DNA of 5,784 bases. Source: Rubrobacter sp. (lineage in GTDB: Bacteria; Actinomycetota; Rubrobacteria; Rubrobacterales; Rubrobacteraceae). The notes under the pieces were generated by a model. It had not been told where the DNA came from. It saw only the letters and a program-made list of their open reading frames with translations, and did no database searches. Below, one piece after another: positions 5,405-5,784 of the stretch. The stretch lies in assembly GCA_013695335.1 (NCBI GenBank), contig JACDAR010000351.1, forward strand, positions 1-5,784, written 5' to 3'. A program made the position numbers and the translations under genes. How positions within the stretch are numbered: position 1 is the first letter of the stretch; each line of letters starts with the position of its first letter.

Positions 5405-5488
5405 TCTCTTAAAGCCAAGGCCGTAGGCCGCAGCGTGCTGACAAACTGACTGCTCGCGTGAAACCCTTTCGGGGGCCGAACGTACCGA

Positions 5489-5497
5489 TGATATAAT
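5489..5497 (+). promoter_or_regulatory. Extended -10 promoter of the PspA-like gene
   Basis: TGATATAAT: a perfect TATAAT (5492-5497) preceded by the TG of an extended -10 element. No good -35 stands at 16-18 bp, as is usual for extended -10 promoters. Predicted start near 5504 gives a leader of about 42 bases. GAACGT (5478-5483) and ACGTTC (5514-5519) flank the box symmetrically. Confidence 0.65.
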
Positions 5498-5534
5498 CGC
5501 AAGCGAACAATCGACGTTCACTCTGCCGGGGGGT

Positions 5535-5540
5535 AGGCGG
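5535..5540 (+). promoter_or_regulatory. Ribosome binding site of the PspA-like gene
   Basis: AGGCGG (one base off AGGAGG) lies five bases before the ATG at 5546, fixing this start; unlike ligA and the 3193 gene, this gene has a conventional leader. Confidence 0.6.
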
Positions 5541-5545
5541 CTTAT

Positions 5546-5784
5546 ATGGGAAGATTTAGCAGGGCTATTCGCGGGTTCTTCGGAAGGTTCCTCTCCGGCG
5601 TCGAGCAGCGGAACCCGGAGATCCTGCTTGAGAACGCTGTACAGGACGAACTGGAAAACCTGAAGAAACTCCAGATCGCGGCTGCCCGCACGATGGCCTA
5701 CGAGAAGATGCTCACCAGCGACGCCGCTTCCAAACAGAAGATCATCATGGCCAAAGAACGCCAGGCCCGCGAGCTTGCTTCCCG
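5546..5784 (+). CDS. PspA/IM30 (phage shock protein A) family protein, 3' end cut off by the window edge
   Basis: 79 full codons are visible. The opening MGRFSRAIRGFFGRFL is the amphipathic membrane-binding helix typical of PspA/Vipp1 proteins. It is followed by NPEILLENAVQDELENLKKL (23-42), matching the family's dPe.lLe.ai.em..el..l helix, and then uninterrupted Lys/Glu/Ala-rich coiled coil to the edge. PspA-family proteins assemble on the inner face of the cytoplasmic membrane, seal or remodel damaged bilayer, and in some species inhibit a stress activator. It has its own promoter, so it is not obviously in the operon of the membrane/GGDEF pair. Family assignment is good; which subfamily (PspA, LiaH or Vipp1-like) cannot be told from the N-terminus. 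Confidence 0.8.
   Translation, partial: MGRFSRAIRGFFGRFLSGVEQRNPEILLENAVQDELENLKKLQIAAARTMAYEKMLTSDAASKQKIIMAKERQARELAS

Noticed and set aside
5420..5432. GGCC-GTA-GGCC hairpin before the PspA-like gene
   Set aside because: A 4-bp stem with a 3-base loop and no U-tract; too weak to call a terminator or regulatory RNA.

Overview
The window comes from a high-GC, Gram-positive-type genome. It is probably a deep-branching actinomycete of the Rubrobacter kind; I infer this from the style of the genes, not from any search. Support for it: a full-length NAD+-dependent DNA ligase, a PrcB-domain lipoprotein, GTG starts, and several genes with a -10 box only a few bases before the start codon (leaderless or nearly leaderless mRNAs).

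Layout. Positions 1-948 (minus) hold the first 316 codons of a GH25-type lysozyme-like protein that runs off the left edge. A 164-bp gap (949-1112) follows. ligA fills 1113-3116 (minus), with a TTGGGA-17-TATAAT promoter that puts transcription start on the ATG itself. Head to head with it, a 143-aa degenerate GGDEF protein runs 3193-3624 (plus). Its stop codon overlaps the stop of a convergent PrcB-like lipoprotein gene (3621-4214, minus). Upstream of that gene and overlapping it by 44 bp is a 50-codon gene with an excellent ribosome binding site (4171-4323, minus). A compact symmetric -10 region at 4361-4367 appears to fire in both directions. To the right it drives a six-helix membrane protein (4376-4999) whose reading frame ends just as a GGDEF-like domain begins. 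The rest of that domain continues in the -1 frame as a 10-bp-overlapping second ORF (4990-5301). A 244-bp non-coding stretch with an inverted repeat and an extended -10 promoter leads to the start of a PspA/IM30-family gene (5546 to the right edge).

How the pieces relate. Four products (the GH25 protein, the lipoprotein, the membrane sensor-like protein and PspA) point to the cell envelope. The two GGDEF-like domains have both lost the GGDEF signature and the metal-binding Asp, so neither should make c-di-GMP; a role as regulatory or scaffold pseudo-enzymes is inference. The most unusual feature is the membrane/GGDEF protein split at a run of five Gs (4981-4985). It may be a recent frameshift, a recoding site, a coupled two-gene arrangement or a sequence error. 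No tRNA, rRNA, CRISPR array or insertion sequence was seen.
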